Assembly (NCBI GenBank): GCA_963788085.1
Contig: CAWBFS010000015.1
Span: 186,001 to 250,000, forward strand
Origin: AP-15 sp963788085
GTDB lineage: Bacteria > Pseudomonadota > Alphaproteobacteria > ATCC43930 > CGMCC-115725
Reading direction: 5' to 3'
Length of the DNA: 64,000 bases
Under the pieces are notes generated by a model. The model was given only the letters and a program-made list of their open reading frames with translations, did no database searches and was not told where the DNA came from. The translations under genes and the position numbers were made by a program. Within the stretch, counting starts at the first letter, position 1, and each line of letters starts with the position of its first letter. This document shows positions 46,118 through 54,874 of the stretch, one piece after another.

Positions 46118-47127
46118 GCCGTGACCGCGGCCCGCGGATCGATCACTCCGTAAAGGATGTCGATCGCGAGGTTGAGCAGGATGTAAACGATCGCCATGGC
46201 CAGGACGAAACCCTGCACCGGCGCGTAATCGGAAGCGATCAATGCCTCGATGGCGTAGGAACCGATGCCCGGCCAAGCGAAGACCTTCTCCACCAGCACA
46301 TTCGCTCCGAGCAGAAACGAAAACACCATGCCGAGCGTCGTCAGTACCGGCAGCATGGCATTGCGGAACGCATAGACATAGACGATCCGTCGCTGCGACA
46401 GGCCGTTGGCGCGTGCCGCACGGATAAAATCGGCGCTCAATACCGAGAGCATCGCCGCGCGCGTCATGCGTGTGATCGGTGCCAAGGTGAAGATCGCCAA
46501 TGTCAGAGCCGGCAATGCGATCTGCCGCAGAGCGGCAAGGGCTGTCATGCCATCGCCGGCAAGCAAGCTATCCACAACGTATAAGCCCGTCCACGCAGGC
46601 GGCGGCGAATACATAAGATCGAGCCGACCGAGTGGTGCCGGCGCCCAGCCAAGCAGGTAGTAGAACACGTAGACAAGAAGCAGCCCGGTAAAGAAGGTCG
46701 GCAGGCTCACCCCAGCGGTCGATACCAGACGGCACAGATGGTCGATCCAGGAGTTGGGCCTCTGGGCAGCCGTAATGCCGAGCGGCACGGCGACGGCGAC
46801 CGAAAGCGCCAGTGCGAGCAGTGTCAGCTCGATCGAGGCCGGCAATCGCGTCAGCAATTCTTGTATGACCGGCTGACCGGTAGAGAGCGAATTGCCGAGC
46901 CGCCCGTGCGCCAGATCTCCGACGTAGACCAGAAACTGCTCGAGAAGACTGCGGTCGAGCCCCAACGAATGCCGGATCTCAGCGATCGCCTGCGGGGTGG
47001 CGGCCGGTCCGGCAAAATAGACCGCAGGATCGCCCGGTAAAGCCCGCGTCAGAAGGAACGTCACAATGACGACCCCAATAACGCTGGGAACCGCCGACAA
47101 CAGGCGAGTTCGGATCAGTCGGACCAT
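46114..47127 (-). CDS. ABC transporter permease (DppB-like)
   Basis: The 337-residue protein starts MVRLIRTRLLSAVPSVIGVV and has the family pieces VTFLLTRALPGDPA, RTRMTR-type loop ITRMTRAAMLSVLSADFIRA and the end LYGVIDPRAAV. The ATG at 47127 is preferred because the upstream continuation of the frame is repeat DNA. It pairs with the DppC-like permease. Confidence 0.93.
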   Translation of the reverse strand: MVRLIRTRLLSAVPSVIGVVIVTFLLTRALPGDPAVYFAGPAATPQAIAEIRHSLGLDRSLLEQFLVYVGDLAHGRLGNSLSTGQPVIQELLTRLPASIELTLLALALSVAVAVPLGITAAQRPNSWIDHLCRLVSTAGVSLPTFFTGLLLVYVFYYLLGWAPAPLGRLDLMYSPPPAWTGLYVVDSLLAGDGMTALAALRQIALPALTLAIFTLAPITRMTRAAMLSVLSADFIRAARANGLSQRRIVYVYAFRNAMLPVLTTLGMVFSFLLGANVLVEKVFAWPGIGSYAIEALIASDYAPVQGFVLAMAIVYILLNLAIDILYGVIDPRAAVTA

Positions 47128-47172
47128 TGAATTGTCCGCGTCGGTGCCGCTGCGCGCTGGACGTTTCCAAAA

Positions 47173-47320
47173 CCCTCCCTCTCCGCCCCTGGGGGCGGAG
47201 AGGGTCGGGGTGAGGTGGGGGGAACCCCGGCTCCAGACCGTAGCAGGACCCACCTCACCCTCCCCGTCGCTGTCGCGGCGGGTCCCCTCCCTCTCCCCCC
47301 GCAAGCGGGCGGAGAGGGCA
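47173..47320. repeat. Long G/C-rich inverted intergenic repeat (family A, type copy)
   Basis: CCCTCCCTCTCCGCCCCTGG, then GGGCGGAGAGGGTCGGGGTG, are mirrored at the far end by CCCTCCCTCTCCCCCCGCAA and GCGGGCGGAGAGGG, with CACCTCACCCTCCCCG between. This is the most complete copy of a repeat scattered through the window. It separates the substrate-binding protein gene from the permeases within the ABC operon. Confidence 0.8.
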
Positions 47321-47376
47321 AAGTTTTAGAGCAGAAGGGAGACGCCTTGGATGGGGACAATTGTCGAGCCCCTGGC

Positions 47377-48987
47377 TCAGCTCTTTTCTAGCTGGCGGAA
47401 GTCCAGCTGGCGGTGAAACCAGTAGGTATAACCCTGGATGTTCTTCTGCATGCCGACGACCAGAATTTGCTGATACAGCGGGATGCGGGGTACGTCTTCC
47501 ATCGCAATGCGGACGAATTTCTTGACTTCGTCGTCGTAGGCTTCGGGGTCCGCCTCGAAACGCGCGGCGTCGATAAGCTTGTCCATTGCCGGGTTCTGGT
47601 AGGACATCGTGTCGAACAGCGCGTTCTGCCCGTGATAACCCCAGAAGAAATAGTAGTCCGGATAATTGAGCCAGCCACCAAAGCTGGCGATATGAATAGG
47701 GCGGTTCTTCTCCAGCATGGCATTTCGGAAGTTGGCGCCCGGGATCTTCTCAATGCGGGTCTTGACACCAAGCTCGGCGAGCGAATTCTGCAACAGGACC
47801 GCAGTAGGCTCGGATTGGGTGGCGTCCCCGAGGTCGATCGAAATCGTGGTTTCGAACCCGCCCGCGAGGCCGGCCTCGGCCAGCAGCGCCTTGGCCTTTT
47901 CCATGTCGCGCTTATAGGGGAAGGGCTGCGGCCAGGCGGCGGTCTTCGGCGCGTCGCTCGGACCGCCCGACATCGGAATGCAGATGTCGTAGACGACGCT
48001 CTTGTAGATCTCCTCATACGGCACTGCCCAGGCAATTGCCTGGCGCACCCGAACGTCATCGAACGGCTTGGCCTTGGTCACGAGACCGACATATTGCAGC
48101 GAGTTCTCTACTGGCGTTCCAACGACGCGGTAAGCGCCGGATTTCTTGATCTCTGCCGCGTCCTTGAACGGCATGTCGATCGACAGATCTGCGTCGCCCC
48201 GTTCCATCAGCGCGCGCCGGTTCCCCGCTGCCGGCACCTCGCGCAGTACGACCCTACGGACTTTCGGCAATGGTCCGCTCTTCCATTCGTCGAAACGGAC
48301 AAACGCGGTCTCCTGACCCGGCATCCACCGTTCGAGCTTGTAAGCTCCGCCACCGGCGTCATTGGTCTTCATCCATTCCAGTGCCCAGGGGTCCTTGTCG
48401 GTCGCGTGGCTGCGGGCGAGCTTCGAATTGAAGATCGCCGGCACGACCACCGCAAGGTCGGGAAGCGTGAGCTTGTCCTTTTGCAGAAAGTCGATGCGGA
48501 TCGTGTGATCGTCCAGGACCACAAACTGCTCGGGCTTCTTGAGGCTGCCCGCGGCCATCTGAAAGGTCGGGAAGCCGCCCACGGTTACCGCCCGGTCGAG
48601 CGACCATTTGACGTCTCCCGCCGTCACCGGCGCACCGTCGTGAAAGGTCGAGTCGCGGCGCAGTTTAAAGGTGACCGACATGCCGTCGGGCGAAAGTGTG
48701 AAACTTTCGGCGAGTTCGGGCTCGATCTTGGTGTGGTCGTAGGAGAGACCGCCGTCCGGCAATGTCTTGCGGCCGAAAGTCAGTAGCCGGTCATAGAGGT
48801 TCCAGCACGCGACATAGCTGCGGAATGTCGTTCCGACGCCGTGGATGTCGAGACTGTTGGGGCCATTCTCGACGAGGACCAAAAGGGTGTCCCGGGGCGT
48901 TTCGGACCGGGCGGCTCGAATGCCGCCGGCCATCGATGCGGTCCCGGCGAGCGCTGCAGTGCTCTTCAGAAAATCCCGCCGCTTCAA
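47377..48987 (-). CDS. ABC transporter substrate-binding protein (DppA/OppA-like), Tat-exported
   Basis: The 537-residue periplasmic protein begins with a twin-arginine signal (LKRRDFLKSTAALAGTASMA). The class 5 solute-binding fold is visible in ELAESFTLSPDGMSVTFKLR, FHDGAPVTAGDVKWSLDRAV and KPFDDVRVRQAIAWAVPYEE. A TTG at 48987 with GGAGG directly upstream is the likely start; the open frame runs to 49125 without a ribosome site. It delivers peptides or another small solute, perhaps a ureide given the neighbours, to the permeases. Confidence 0.92.
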   Translation of the reverse strand: MKRRDFLKSTAALAGTASMAGGIRAARSETPRDTLLVLVENGPNSLDIHGVGTTFRSYVACWNLYDRLLTFGRKTLPDGGLSYDHTKIEPELAESFTLSPDGMSVTFKLRRDSTFHDGAPVTAGDVKWSLDRAVTVGGFPTFQMAAGSLKKPEQFVVLDDHTIRIDFLQKDKLTLPDLAVVVPAIFNSKLARSHATDKDPWALEWMKTNDAGGGAYKLERWMPGQETAFVRFDEWKSGPLPKVRRVVLREVPAAGNRRALMERGDADLSIDMPFKDAAEIKKSGAYRVVGTPVENSLQYVGLVTKAKPFDDVRVRQAIAWAVPYEEIYKSVVYDICIPMSGGPSDAPKTAAWPQPFPYKRDMEKAKALLAEAGLAGGFETTISIDLGDATQSEPTAVLLQNSLAELGVKTRIEKIPGANFRNAMLEKNRPIHIASFGGWLNYPDYYFFWGYHGQNALFDTMSYQNPAMDKLIDAARFEADPEAYDDEVKKFVRIAMEDVPRIPLYQQILVVGMQKNIQGYTYWFHRQLDFRQLEKS

Positions 48988-49271
48988 CTGCGCCTCCGCA
49001 AAGTCGCTTGATCCGCCCGGCCGCGAAGCGCTCGGCTGCAACTGCCATGCCATGGTACGGCAGCTACTGGGGCCCCGCCGCTCAGCATTGCGATTTGCCT
49101 CGAAAAGCGAATGCGTAGATGTCAAAGGCTCAAAAGATGAGCACTCGGTTGGCCCGCCGCCGCGTTCGTGTTACGAAAATGGGCTCGGCGTGAAAGATGC
49201 TCCCCGAGCGGCGGAATACACTGCGCTCTTCCGCCCCACACTGTTCCGGGTATGACAGACGGGGAAGGCAA

Positions 49272-50639
49272 ATGTCTGACACCGTGAAATATCTGCTCGA
49301 TGAGAGCCGGCTGCCGAGGGAGTGGTACAATATCGTGGCCGATCTGCCGCGTCCGCCGGACCCGGTGCTGCACCCCGGCACCTTGCAGCCGGTCGGGCCC
49401 GCGGATCTGGAGCCGCTGTTCCCGATGGCGCTGATCGCGCAGGAAGTGGCGACGGAGCGGACGATCGAAATTCCCGAGCCGGTCCGCGAGATCTACCGGC
49501 TTTGGCGCCCCTCGCCGCTTTATCGCGCCCACCGGCTGGAGAGCGCGCTCGATACTCCGGCGAAGATCTACTACAAATACGAGGGCGTCAGCCCGGCCGG
49601 CAGCCACAAGCCGAACACCGCCGTGGCGCAGGCCTTCTACAACAAGGAGGCTGGCGTCAAACGGCTCACGACCGAGACCGGCGCCGGGCAGTGGGGTTCG
49701 GCGCTGGCCTTTGCCGGCGCCCTGTTCGGGCTCGAGGTGCGCGTCTACATGGTGCGCGTCAGTTTCGACCAGAAGCCCTACCGCAAGGCGCTGATGGAAG
49801 CTTGGGGCGCACAGTGCGTTGCCAGCCCCAGCGACGAGACAAATGCCGGGCGGCAGATCCTGGCGGAACATCCGAATTCGCCGGGCAGCCTGGGGATCGC
49901 CATCAGCGAGGCGGTCGAGGTCGCCGCGCAGCACGCCGACACCAAATATGCCCTCGGCAGCGTGCTCAACCATGTGTTGCTGCACCAGACCGTCATCGGC
50001 CAGGAGGCGATGGCGCAGCTCGAGATGGCCGGCGACTATCCCGACATCATCGTCGGCTGCACCGGCGGCGGCAGCAATTTCGCCGGCATCGCCTTTCCGT
50101 TTATCGGCGCGGGCCTGCGTGGCGCCCCCAAGCCGCGCGTCATCGCCTGCGAGCCCTCTGCCTGCCCGAGCCTGACGCGCGGCAAATACGCCTATGATTT
50201 TGGCGACACCGGGCATCTGACGCCGCTTGTAAAGATGCACACGCTCGGCTCGACCTTTGTGCCGCCGGGCTTCCACGCCGGTGGGCTGCGGTACCATGGG
50301 ATGGCCCCGCTGGTCAGCCTCCTGCAGGAACTCGGGCTCATCCAATCCCGCGCCTATGCGCAATCCAGCTGCTTCGAGGCCGGCATCCAGTTTGCGCGCA
50401 CCGAGGGCATCCTGCCGGCGCCGGAAGCCAACCATGCGGTGCGCGGGGCGATCGACGAGGCGCTGCGCTGTAAGTCGGAGGGTGTCTCGCGTACGATCCT
50501 GTTCAACCTTTGCGGTCACGGCCACTTTGACATGCAGGCCTATATCGATTTCCAGGCTGGCAAGCTCGAGGACCGTTCCTACGACGAGGCCCAGCTCGAT
50601 GCCGCGTTCGCCAATCTGCCGCGGGTGGCCGCCGAGTAG
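49272..50639 (+). CDS. TrpB2-type tryptophan synthase beta-like protein
   Basis: The 455-residue PLP enzyme has YYKYEGVSPAGSHKPNTAVA with the cofactor lysine, TTETGAGQWGSALAFAGALF and the phosphate loop VGCTGGGSNFAGIAFPF. The N-terminal extension (PREWYNIVADLPRPPDPVLH) is that of the TrpB2 branch, which works without TrpA. TrpB2 condenses indole or O-phosphoserine-like substrates with serine chemistry. trpA is not here. It is divergent from the ABC operon across a 285-base gap. Confidence 0.93.
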   Translation: MSDTVKYLLDESRLPREWYNIVADLPRPPDPVLHPGTLQPVGPADLEPLFPMALIAQEVATERTIEIPEPVREIYRLWRPSPLYRAHRLESALDTPAKIYYKYEGVSPAGSHKPNTAVAQAFYNKEAGVKRLTTETGAGQWGSALAFAGALFGLEVRVYMVRVSFDQKPYRKALMEAWGAQCVASPSDETNAGRQILAEHPNSPGSLGIAISEAVEVAAQHADTKYALGSVLNHVLLHQTVIGQEAMAQLEMAGDYPDIIVGCTGGGSNFAGIAFPFIGAGLRGAPKPRVIACEPSACPSLTRGKYAYDFGDTGHLTPLVKMHTLGSTFVPPGFHAGGLRYHGMAPLVSLLQELGLIQSRAYAQSSCFEAGIQFARTEGILPAPEANHAVRGAIDEALRCKSEGVSRTILFNLCGHGHFDMQAYIDFQAGKLEDRSYDEAQLDAAFANLPRVAAE

Positions 50640-50682
50640 AGGCTCTCGGGCGTTCCCACGACGCTGCGCTGCGGTTGGGGGG

Positions 50683-50710
50683 TTGACGCGACGGGCGCGA
50701 TGCTTATACT
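50683..50710 (+). promoter_or_regulatory. Sigma-70-type promoter of the alpha ribosomal operon
   Basis: TTGACG at 50683-50688 and TATACT at 50705-50710 are each five of six to consensus with a 16-base spacer. The predicted start is near 50717, giving an approximately 53-base leader with a TTTGAGGAG ribosome site before the GTG of rpsM. Confidence 0.7.
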
Positions 50711-50769
50711 GCCCGCCCTTGCGAAAGTGCGAAGCAGCCCACATCTTTGTTCTTTGAGGAGAAGCGCGA

Positions 50770-51138
50770 GTGGCGCGGATCGCTGGCGTCAACATTCCTA
50801 ATCAAAAGCGGGTCCCGATCGGGCTGACCTACATTCACGGCATCGGGCGGACCAAGGCTCTCCAAATCTGCGGCCGGGTCGGCATCCCGATCGAGCGGCG
50901 CGTGCACGAGATGACCGATGACGAGGTCTTGCGCGTCCGCGAGCTGATCGACCGCGAATACACCGTCGAGGGCGACCTCCGGCGGCAGGTTGCGATGAAC
51001 ATCAAGCGGTTGATGGATCTCGGCTGCTACCGCGGACTGCGTCACCGCAAGGGACTGCCGGTGCGGGGCCAGCGCACCCATACGAACGCGCGGACACGCA
51101 AGGGTCCGGCCCGGCCGATCGCCGGCAAGAAGAAATAA
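50770..51138 (+). CDS. rpsM: 30S ribosomal protein S13
   Basis: The 122-residue uS13 starts at GTG with MARIAGVNIPNQKRVPIGLT, has IHGIGRTKA, GCYRGLRHRKGLPVRGQRTH and a basic C-terminus. It contacts tRNA in the ribosomal P site and the subunit bridge. It opens a four-gene alpha operon here; secY and adk are not upstream. Confidence 0.97.
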   Translation: MARIAGVNIPNQKRVPIGLTYIHGIGRTKALQICGRVGIPIERRVHEMTDDEVLRVRELIDREYTVEGDLRRQVAMNIKRLMDLGCYRGLRHRKGLPVRGQRTHTNARTRKGPARPIAGKKK

Positions 51139-51184
51139 CGGCCCAGCTCGAACTAACCTCGAACCAACCGGCGGAAAGGAATAC

Positions 51185-51583
51185 ATGGCGAGAACGGCGG
51201 CAGCGGCGCCGCGGCTGCGCAGGCGCGAACGAAAGAACATCACATCGGGCACGGCCCATGTGAACGCCACGTTCAACAACACGATGATCACGATCACGGA
51301 TGCCCAGGGCAATACGATCGCGTGGTCCTCGTCGGGCAGCCAGGGTTTCAAAGGTTCGCGAAAATCGACCCCTTACGCCGCGCAGGTGGCTGCCGAGGAC
51401 GCCGGACGCAAGGCCATGGAGCACGGCATGCGCACCCTCGACATCGAGGTCAAGGGACCCGGTTCCGGGCGCGAATCCGCATTGCGTGCGCTACAGGCGG
51501 TCGGCTTTGCGGTCACCTCGATTCGCGACGTAACGCCGATCCCCCATAATGGCTGTCGTCCGCCCAAGCGGCGTCGAGTCTGA
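51185..51583 (+). CDS. rpsK: 30S ribosomal protein S11
   Basis: The 132-residue uS11 shows HVNATFNNTMITITDAQGNT, the SSGSQGFKGSRKSTPYAAQV region and the C-terminal RDVTPIPHNGCRPPKRRRV. It lies in the platform of the small subunit. CGGAAAGGA precedes the ATG. Confidence 0.97.
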   Translation: MARTAAAAPRLRRRERKNITSGTAHVNATFNNTMITITDAQGNTIAWSSSGSQGFKGSRKSTPYAAQVAAEDAGRKAMEHGMRTLDIEVKGPGSGRESALRALQAVGFAVTSIRDVTPIPHNGCRPPKRRRV

Positions 51584-51701
51584 CGCGAGAAGCCTGCCCG
51601 GCGACTGGGGCGGGCCTGTCGAGAAAACGCCGGACGCTCTTTAGCGGCCGCCCGGCTGATGCTGCGGATGGAAATCCGCATTAAATGACCGAGGTACGAC
51701 T

Positions 51702-52718
51702 GTGCTTCAAAGAAATTGGCAAACACTGATTAAACCGAAACAGCTGTCGGTTGAGCCGGGCGACGACCCCAAGCGGGTTGCCACAGTCGTCGCCGAGCCG
51801 CTGGAACGCGGGTTCGGTCTGACATTGGGAAATGCGCTGCGGCGTGTGCTGATGTCGTCGCTCCAGGGTGCGGCGGTCACTTCGATGCAGATCGAGGGAG
51901 TACTGCACGAATTTTCTTCGCTCCCTGGCGTGCTCGAGGACGTGACCGACATCGTCCTCAACGTCAAGAGCATCGATTTGCGGATGTATGGCGAGGGTCC
52001 CAAGCGCATGCGGCTGCGTGCCAACGGACCCGGCGAAGTCCGCGCCGGCGCGATCGAGACGGGCCATGATATCGACATCATGAACCCCGAACTCGTGATC
52101 TGCACGCTCGACAGCGGTATCCGAATTGCGATGGAGCTCAACGTCGAGAACGGCAAGGGTTATGTCCCGGCGACGCAAAACCGGCCCGAGGACGCGCCGA
52201 TCGGCCTGATCCCGGTCGATGCGCTGTTCAGCCCGGTGCGCAAGGTATCGTACCGGGTCGAGAACACCCGCGTGGGTCAGGTCACGGATTACGACCGGCT
52301 TGCTCTCAGGGTCGAGACCAACGGCGCGGTAACCCCCGAGGACGCGGTCGCTCTCGCTGCCCGCATCCTGCAGGATCAGCTGCAGCTCTTCATCAATTTC
52401 GAGGAGCCCCGACATCCTTCGGAGGATGTCCGCCCGAGCGAGCTGCCGTTCAACAAGAACCTGCTGCGCAAGGTCGACGAGCTGGAGCTTTCGGTGCGCT
52501 CGGCCAATTGCCTGAAGAACGACAACATCGTCTATATCGGCGACCTCGTTCAAAAGTCCGAAGCCGAGATGCTGCGGACCCCGAATTTCGGGCGCAAGTC
52601 ACTGAACGAGATCAAGGAGGTGTTGGCTCAGATGGGGCTCCATCTCGGCATGGAGATCCCGAACTGGCCGCCCGAGAACATCGAGGAATTGGCTAAGCGC
52701 CTCGACGAGCCCTATTGA
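51702..52718 (+). CDS. rpoA: DNA-directed RNA polymerase subunit alpha
   Basis: The 338-residue alpha subunit has an N-terminal dimerisation domain (VAEPLERGFGLTLGNALRRV) and a C-terminal DNA/activator-binding domain with ELSVRSANCLKNDNIVYIGD and RTPNFGRKSLNEIKEVLAQM. The start is the GTG at 51702. Length and motifs are normal. Confidence 0.97.
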   Translation: MLQRNWQTLIKPKQLSVEPGDDPKRVATVVAEPLERGFGLTLGNALRRVLMSSLQGAAVTSMQIEGVLHEFSSLPGVLEDVTDIVLNVKSIDLRMYGEGPKRMRLRANGPGEVRAGAIETGHDIDIMNPELVICTLDSGIRIAMELNVENGKGYVPATQNRPEDAPIGLIPVDALFSPVRKVSYRVENTRVGQVTDYDRLALRVETNGAVTPEDAVALAARILQDQLQLFINFEEPRHPSEDVRPSELPFNKNLLRKVDELELSVRSANCLKNDNIVYIGDLVQKSEAEMLRTPNFGRKSLNEIKEVLAQMGLHLGMEIPNWPPENIEELAKRLDEPY

Positions 52719-52731
52719 GGATCAAGATCCG

Positions 52732-53157
52732 ATGCGCCATCGCCTCCACGGCCGCGGCTTCAGCCGCAAATCCGCCCATCGCAAGGCGATGTTCGAGAAC
52801 CTCGCGGCGGCCCTGATCAAGCACGAGCAGATCAAGACGACCCTGCCCAAAGCCAAGGATCTGCGCCCGATCGTCGAGCGGCTGATCACCCTCGGCAAAC
52901 ATGGCGGTCTCGCCAACCGCCGCCGGGCCATCGCTGCGCTGCAGGATTCGGGCTTGGCGGACAAGCTGCTGACGACCCTGGCCGAGCGCTACGCGAACCG
53001 TCCCGGCGGCTACACCCGCATCATCAAGGCGGGCTACCGCTATGGCGACAACGCTGCGATGGCGGTCATCGAGTTCGTCGACCGCGACCCCGAAGCCAAG
53101 GGCAAGGATTCCGGCCCGACCGGAACCGAGGGCGAAGCCGAAGCGGAAGCGGCGTAG
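52732..53157 (+). CDS. rplQ: 50S ribosomal protein L17
   Basis: The 141-residue bL17 starts MRHRLHGRGFSRKSAHRKAM and has LIKHEQIKTTLPKAKDLRPI and a GGYTRIIKAGYRYGDNAAMA segment. An acidic, alanine-rich tail of about 20 residues ends the protein. It closes the alpha operon, 13 bases after rpoA. Confidence 0.97.
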   Translation: MRHRLHGRGFSRKSAHRKAMFENLAAALIKHEQIKTTLPKAKDLRPIVERLITLGKHGGLANRRRAIAALQDSGLADKLLTTLAERYANRPGGYTRIIKAGYRYGDNAAMAVIEFVDRDPEAKGKDSGPTGTEGEAEAEAA

Positions 53158-53253
53158 GGCGGAAAAGCGCGGCGCATTTCCGCCGCGTGCGGCATCGACG
53201 CCATCGCGGAAATGGCGGAATACGCTTGCGTCTCTCCACCCCACGCCCCTGGT

Positions 53254-53346
53254 GTCATTGCGAGGCGCGCCCTTGCGCGACGAAGCAATCTCGACGTGAC
53301 GTGCGGCTTAACGGGGCGAGATTGCTTCGCTGCCGCTCGCAATGAC
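53254..53346. repeat. Inverted intergenic repeat (family C)
   Basis: GTCATTGCGAGGCGCGCCCT... GAAGCAATCTCG faces CGAGATTGCTTCGCTGCCGC and ends TCGCAATGAC. The arms form a long imperfect hairpin, a type well known in Bradyrhizobium-like genomes. It lies after rplQ and may stabilise or end that transcript. Confidence 0.8.
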
Positions 53347-53419
53347 GATTTGAGACGGGGAAATCCTGCTCTATGCTGCTAGACGCAGCTTTGCGTCCAC
53401 AGTTTGGCGCCGTCCGTCG

Positions 53420-53632
53420 TTAGTTGGACGGCGGCCACCCGTGGCCGAGATACCGACGCGGCGCTGCTGTCAGATCAGGCTGACTTCCCCCCAACCGCGC
53501 CAGCCGGCGTGCGCTCTCGCGTTCGATCAACGCTCTGAGCCCCTCGCAGACCAAGGCGGATTCTTCGCGCAGGCCGGTGTAGGTCTGTGCTCTCTTCACC
53601 AACTCATCGTCGAGCGTGACGGTTATACGCAT
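53420..53632 (-). CDS. VapB-like antitoxin, orphan
   Basis: The 70-residue protein starts MRITVTLDDELVKRAQTYTG and has the ribbon-helix-helix plus LVCEGLRALIERESARRLAR helix of type II VapB antitoxins (DUF2191-like). The ATG at 53632 is preferred to an upstream in-frame start. A VapC toxin would be expected immediately after it on the minus strand, but only repeat DNA and rplQ are there. Confidence 0.85.
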   Translation of the reverse strand: MRITVTLDDELVKRAQTYTGLREESALVCEGLRALIERESARRLARLGGSQPDLTAAPRRYLGHGWPPSN

Positions 53633-53788
53633 TCGCCATCCTTTCGACCCAATCGGCATCATCGCTGGCATCGTTTGATGCCCTTTTCAATGCCGATGCC
53701 ATGCGCGAGAAGCAGACACCTGTAGATTTGCTACAAGAACAGGTGGGCTCCGGGACTAGGATGGCCGAAACCGAAGAGGGGGCGCGAG

Positions 53789-54874
53789 ATGCTATTCAAA
53801 TGCCTGCCGCCTGGAGCGGAGATTCCGGGGCGTTTTCCGGGGCCCGCTCATGCCCGTGGCAAATGGTTCACCGTCGACATTCATTGTCATGTGCTGACGC
53901 CGAAGGCCGCGGAAATGGTCGCGGGTCACGCGGCTGCGACGCGGCATCCGCGGGAGGAATTCGCCAACGCGCGCACCCGCCAAGTCAACCGCGAGCAGGC
54001 GGAGCGCACCCGCATCCAATTCACGTCGGTCGAAAAGCGGCTCGCCGACATGGACCGGATGGGGATCGACATCCAGGCGATCTCGCCTTCGCCGAACCAG
54101 ACCTATTACGGCGCCGACCCCGATCTCGGGATCGCTACCGCGCGCGTCGTCAACGACAATCTCGCGGATATTGTCGGCCGTCATCCCGACCGCTTTACAG
54201 CGCTCGGCACAGTGCCGTTCCAGGCGCCCGAGCTAGCGGTGACCGAGCTCGACCGCATTCATAACGCGCTCGGCTTTCGCGGCATCGAGATCGCGACCAA
54301 CGTCGCCGGCGAGGATTTCTCGGCCGAGCGGTTCCGCAAAATCTTCGCCCGCATCGAGGAACTCGGGCTCCTCATTTTCATGCATCCGACGGGATTTCCC
54401 GAGGCGCGGCGGTTTGCCGACCATTACCTGGTCAATGTGATCGGCAACCCGCTCGATACGACCGTCGCGGTCCATCACCTTATCTTTGGCGGCGTGCTTC
54501 ACGATCACCCCAACCTGAAGCTCGTGATCGCGCATGGCGGCGGCTATCTGCCGGCCTATTCCGGCCGCATCGACCATGCCGCGGCGGCGCGGCCCGATTG
54601 CTGCGAGAAGATAAACCGGATGCCGACGACTTATCTGAAGCGGCTCTATTTCGACACGATCGTCTACACGCACCACCAGCTCGAATATCTGGTCGAGCAA
54701 TACGGCGCCGATCATGTGCTGATGGGCACCGACTACCCCGCCGATATGGGGGAGGTGGACCCGATCGGCTTCATCGAAGGTGCCCGCGCGCTCGACGACA
54801 ACGAGCGCCGGGCGATCCTCGGCGGCAATGCCGCACGGCTGTTGGGCATCGAGATCCCGAGGAGGCCGCAATGA
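53789..54874 (+). CDS. Amidohydrolase family 2 (ACMSD-like decarboxylase/hydrolase)
   Basis: The 361-residue TIM-barrel metalloenzyme has the metal motif VDIHCHVLTPKAAEMV, the conserved MDRMGIDIQAISPSP, IFMHPTGFPEARRFADHYLV and VIAHGGGYLPAYSGRIDHAA, and the late aspartate in VLMGTDYPADMGEVDP. The family includes aminocarboxymuconate-semialdehyde decarboxylase and related ring-cleavage-product decarboxylases. It is intact; a GAGGGGGCG precedes the ATG. Its stop overlaps the start of a near-duplicate gene. Confidence 0.92.
   Translation: MLFKCLPPGAEIPGRFPGPAHARGKWFTVDIHCHVLTPKAAEMVAGHAAATRHPREEFANARTRQVNREQAERTRIQFTSVEKRLADMDRMGIDIQAISPSPNQTYYGADPDLGIATARVVNDNLADIVGRHPDRFTALGTVPFQAPELAVTELDRIHNALGFRGIEIATNVAGEDFSAERFRKIFARIEELGLLIFMHPTGFPEARRFADHYLVNVIGNPLDTTVAVHHLIFGGVLHDHPNLKLVIAHGGGYLPAYSGRIDHAAAARPDCCEKINRMPTTYLKRLYFDTIVYTHHQLEYLVEQYGADHVLMGTDYPADMGEVDPIGFIEGARALDDNERRAILGGNAARLLGIEIPRRPQ

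Noticed and set aside
53420..53632. Complete VapBC toxin-antitoxin module
   Set aside because: No toxin reading frame of VapC type lies on either side.
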